A stretch of DNA of 5,002 bases from Actinomycetes bacterium (GTDB lineage Bacteria > Actinomycetota > Humimicrobiia > Humimicrobiales > Humimicrobiaceae): assembly GCA_030603375.1 (NCBI GenBank), contig JAUVXY010000103.1:1-5002 (forward strand), written 5' to 3'. A program made the position numbers and the translations under genes. Each line of letters begins with the position of its first letter. Position 1 is the first letter of the stretch. Below are positions 4,849 through 5,002 of the stretch, piece after piece. The notes below the pieces were generated by a model, which searched no databases, had not been told where the DNA came from, and worked only from the letters and a program-made list of their open reading frames with translations.

Positions 4849-5002
4849 TTAAAAACTACTTCTTAGATATTCAATTACTGCTTCAGCTATACACTTGCTT
4901 ATAGCCATTTGATACGATGATTTCTTTAAATTTTCCCTTTCATGCACATTTGAAATAAAAGCAGGCTCAACAAGGACAGATGTCATAGATGTTTCTTTTA
5001 AA
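4849..5002 (-). CDS. N-acetylmuramoyl-L-alanine amidase (Amidase_3 family), C-terminal end only
   Basis: This open frame enters from the right edge and ends at TAA 4851-4849, giving about 51 residues. It reads L-KETSMTSVLVEPAFISN, then ENLKKSSYQMAISKCIAEAVIEYL. The T-MPSVLVE-GFISN pattern is the conserved end of zinc-dependent Amidase_3 enzymes, which cut the amide bond between muramic acid and the first L-alanine of the peptide stem. The Glu in LVEPAFISN is the conserved acidic active-site residue. A helix that packs on the fold ends the protein. The enzyme would act outside the membrane on peptidoglycan. The catalytic His/Glu/His residues and any signal peptide or wall-binding domain lie outside the window, so cwlD- or amiC-type names cannot be chosen. 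No hairpin terminator is evident after the stop. Confidence 0.85.
   Translation of the reverse strand, partial: LKETSMTSVLVEPAFISNVHERENLKKSSYQMAISKCIAEAVIEYLRSSF

Noticed and set aside
1..5002. CRISPR array, tRNA, rRNA, insertion sequence or riboswitch
   Set aside because: No regularly spaced repeats, cloverleaf-like sequence, transposase motif or known aptamer pattern was seen on either strand.

Overview
The window reads as AT-rich chromosomal DNA of a Clostridia-type Bacillota. The basis is low G+C, A/T-rich codon use, two lipoproteins, an NfnAB-type ferredoxin/NAD(P) enzyme pair and an Amidase_3 wall hydrolase. No species can be named from the sequence. Every gene I support lies on the minus strand, so transcription runs from high to low coordinates.

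Layout in transcription order: (1) 4849-5002, the last ~51 codons of an N-acetylmuramoyl-L-alanine amidase whose 5' part lies outside the window. (2) 4681-4848, a non-coding gap with two stacked extended -10 boxes reading into the next gene. (3) 4225-4680, a small lipoprotein with an NTF2-like (DUF4878-like) body. (4) A 58-bp AT-rich gap holding an imperfect hairpin. (5) 2367-4166, a 599-residue lipoprotein with two Ig-like modules, one fibronectin type III module and a C-terminal domain carrying an acidic Ca-binding-type loop and a Thr-rich stretch. (6) A hairpin over its stop codon, then 1618-2271, a grpE gene with no hrcA, dnaK or dnaJ beside it in the window. (7) About 1255-1595, the decayed 3' end of a TPM/YgcG-type protein with a zinc ribbon and a Gly/Ser-rich tail, with an internal stop, a frameshift and no N-terminal domain. 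(8) 348-1247 and 1-323, a tightly spaced pair matching NfnA and NfnB, the second running off the window edge.

Together the nfnAB pair would form a cytoplasmic flavin-based electron-bifurcating transhydrogenase linking reduced ferredoxin and NADH to NADP+. The large subunit is easily labelled glutamate synthase (GltA). The lipoproteins and amidase belong to the cell envelope. GrpE is the nucleotide-exchange factor of DnaK. Nothing suggests that all these genes form one pathway. I see no mobile element, CRISPR array, tRNA or rRNA. The least ordinary items are the unmarked pseudogene, the isolated grpE, the ambiguous (possibly CTG) start of nfnB and the modular lipoprotein. I found no convincing new system.
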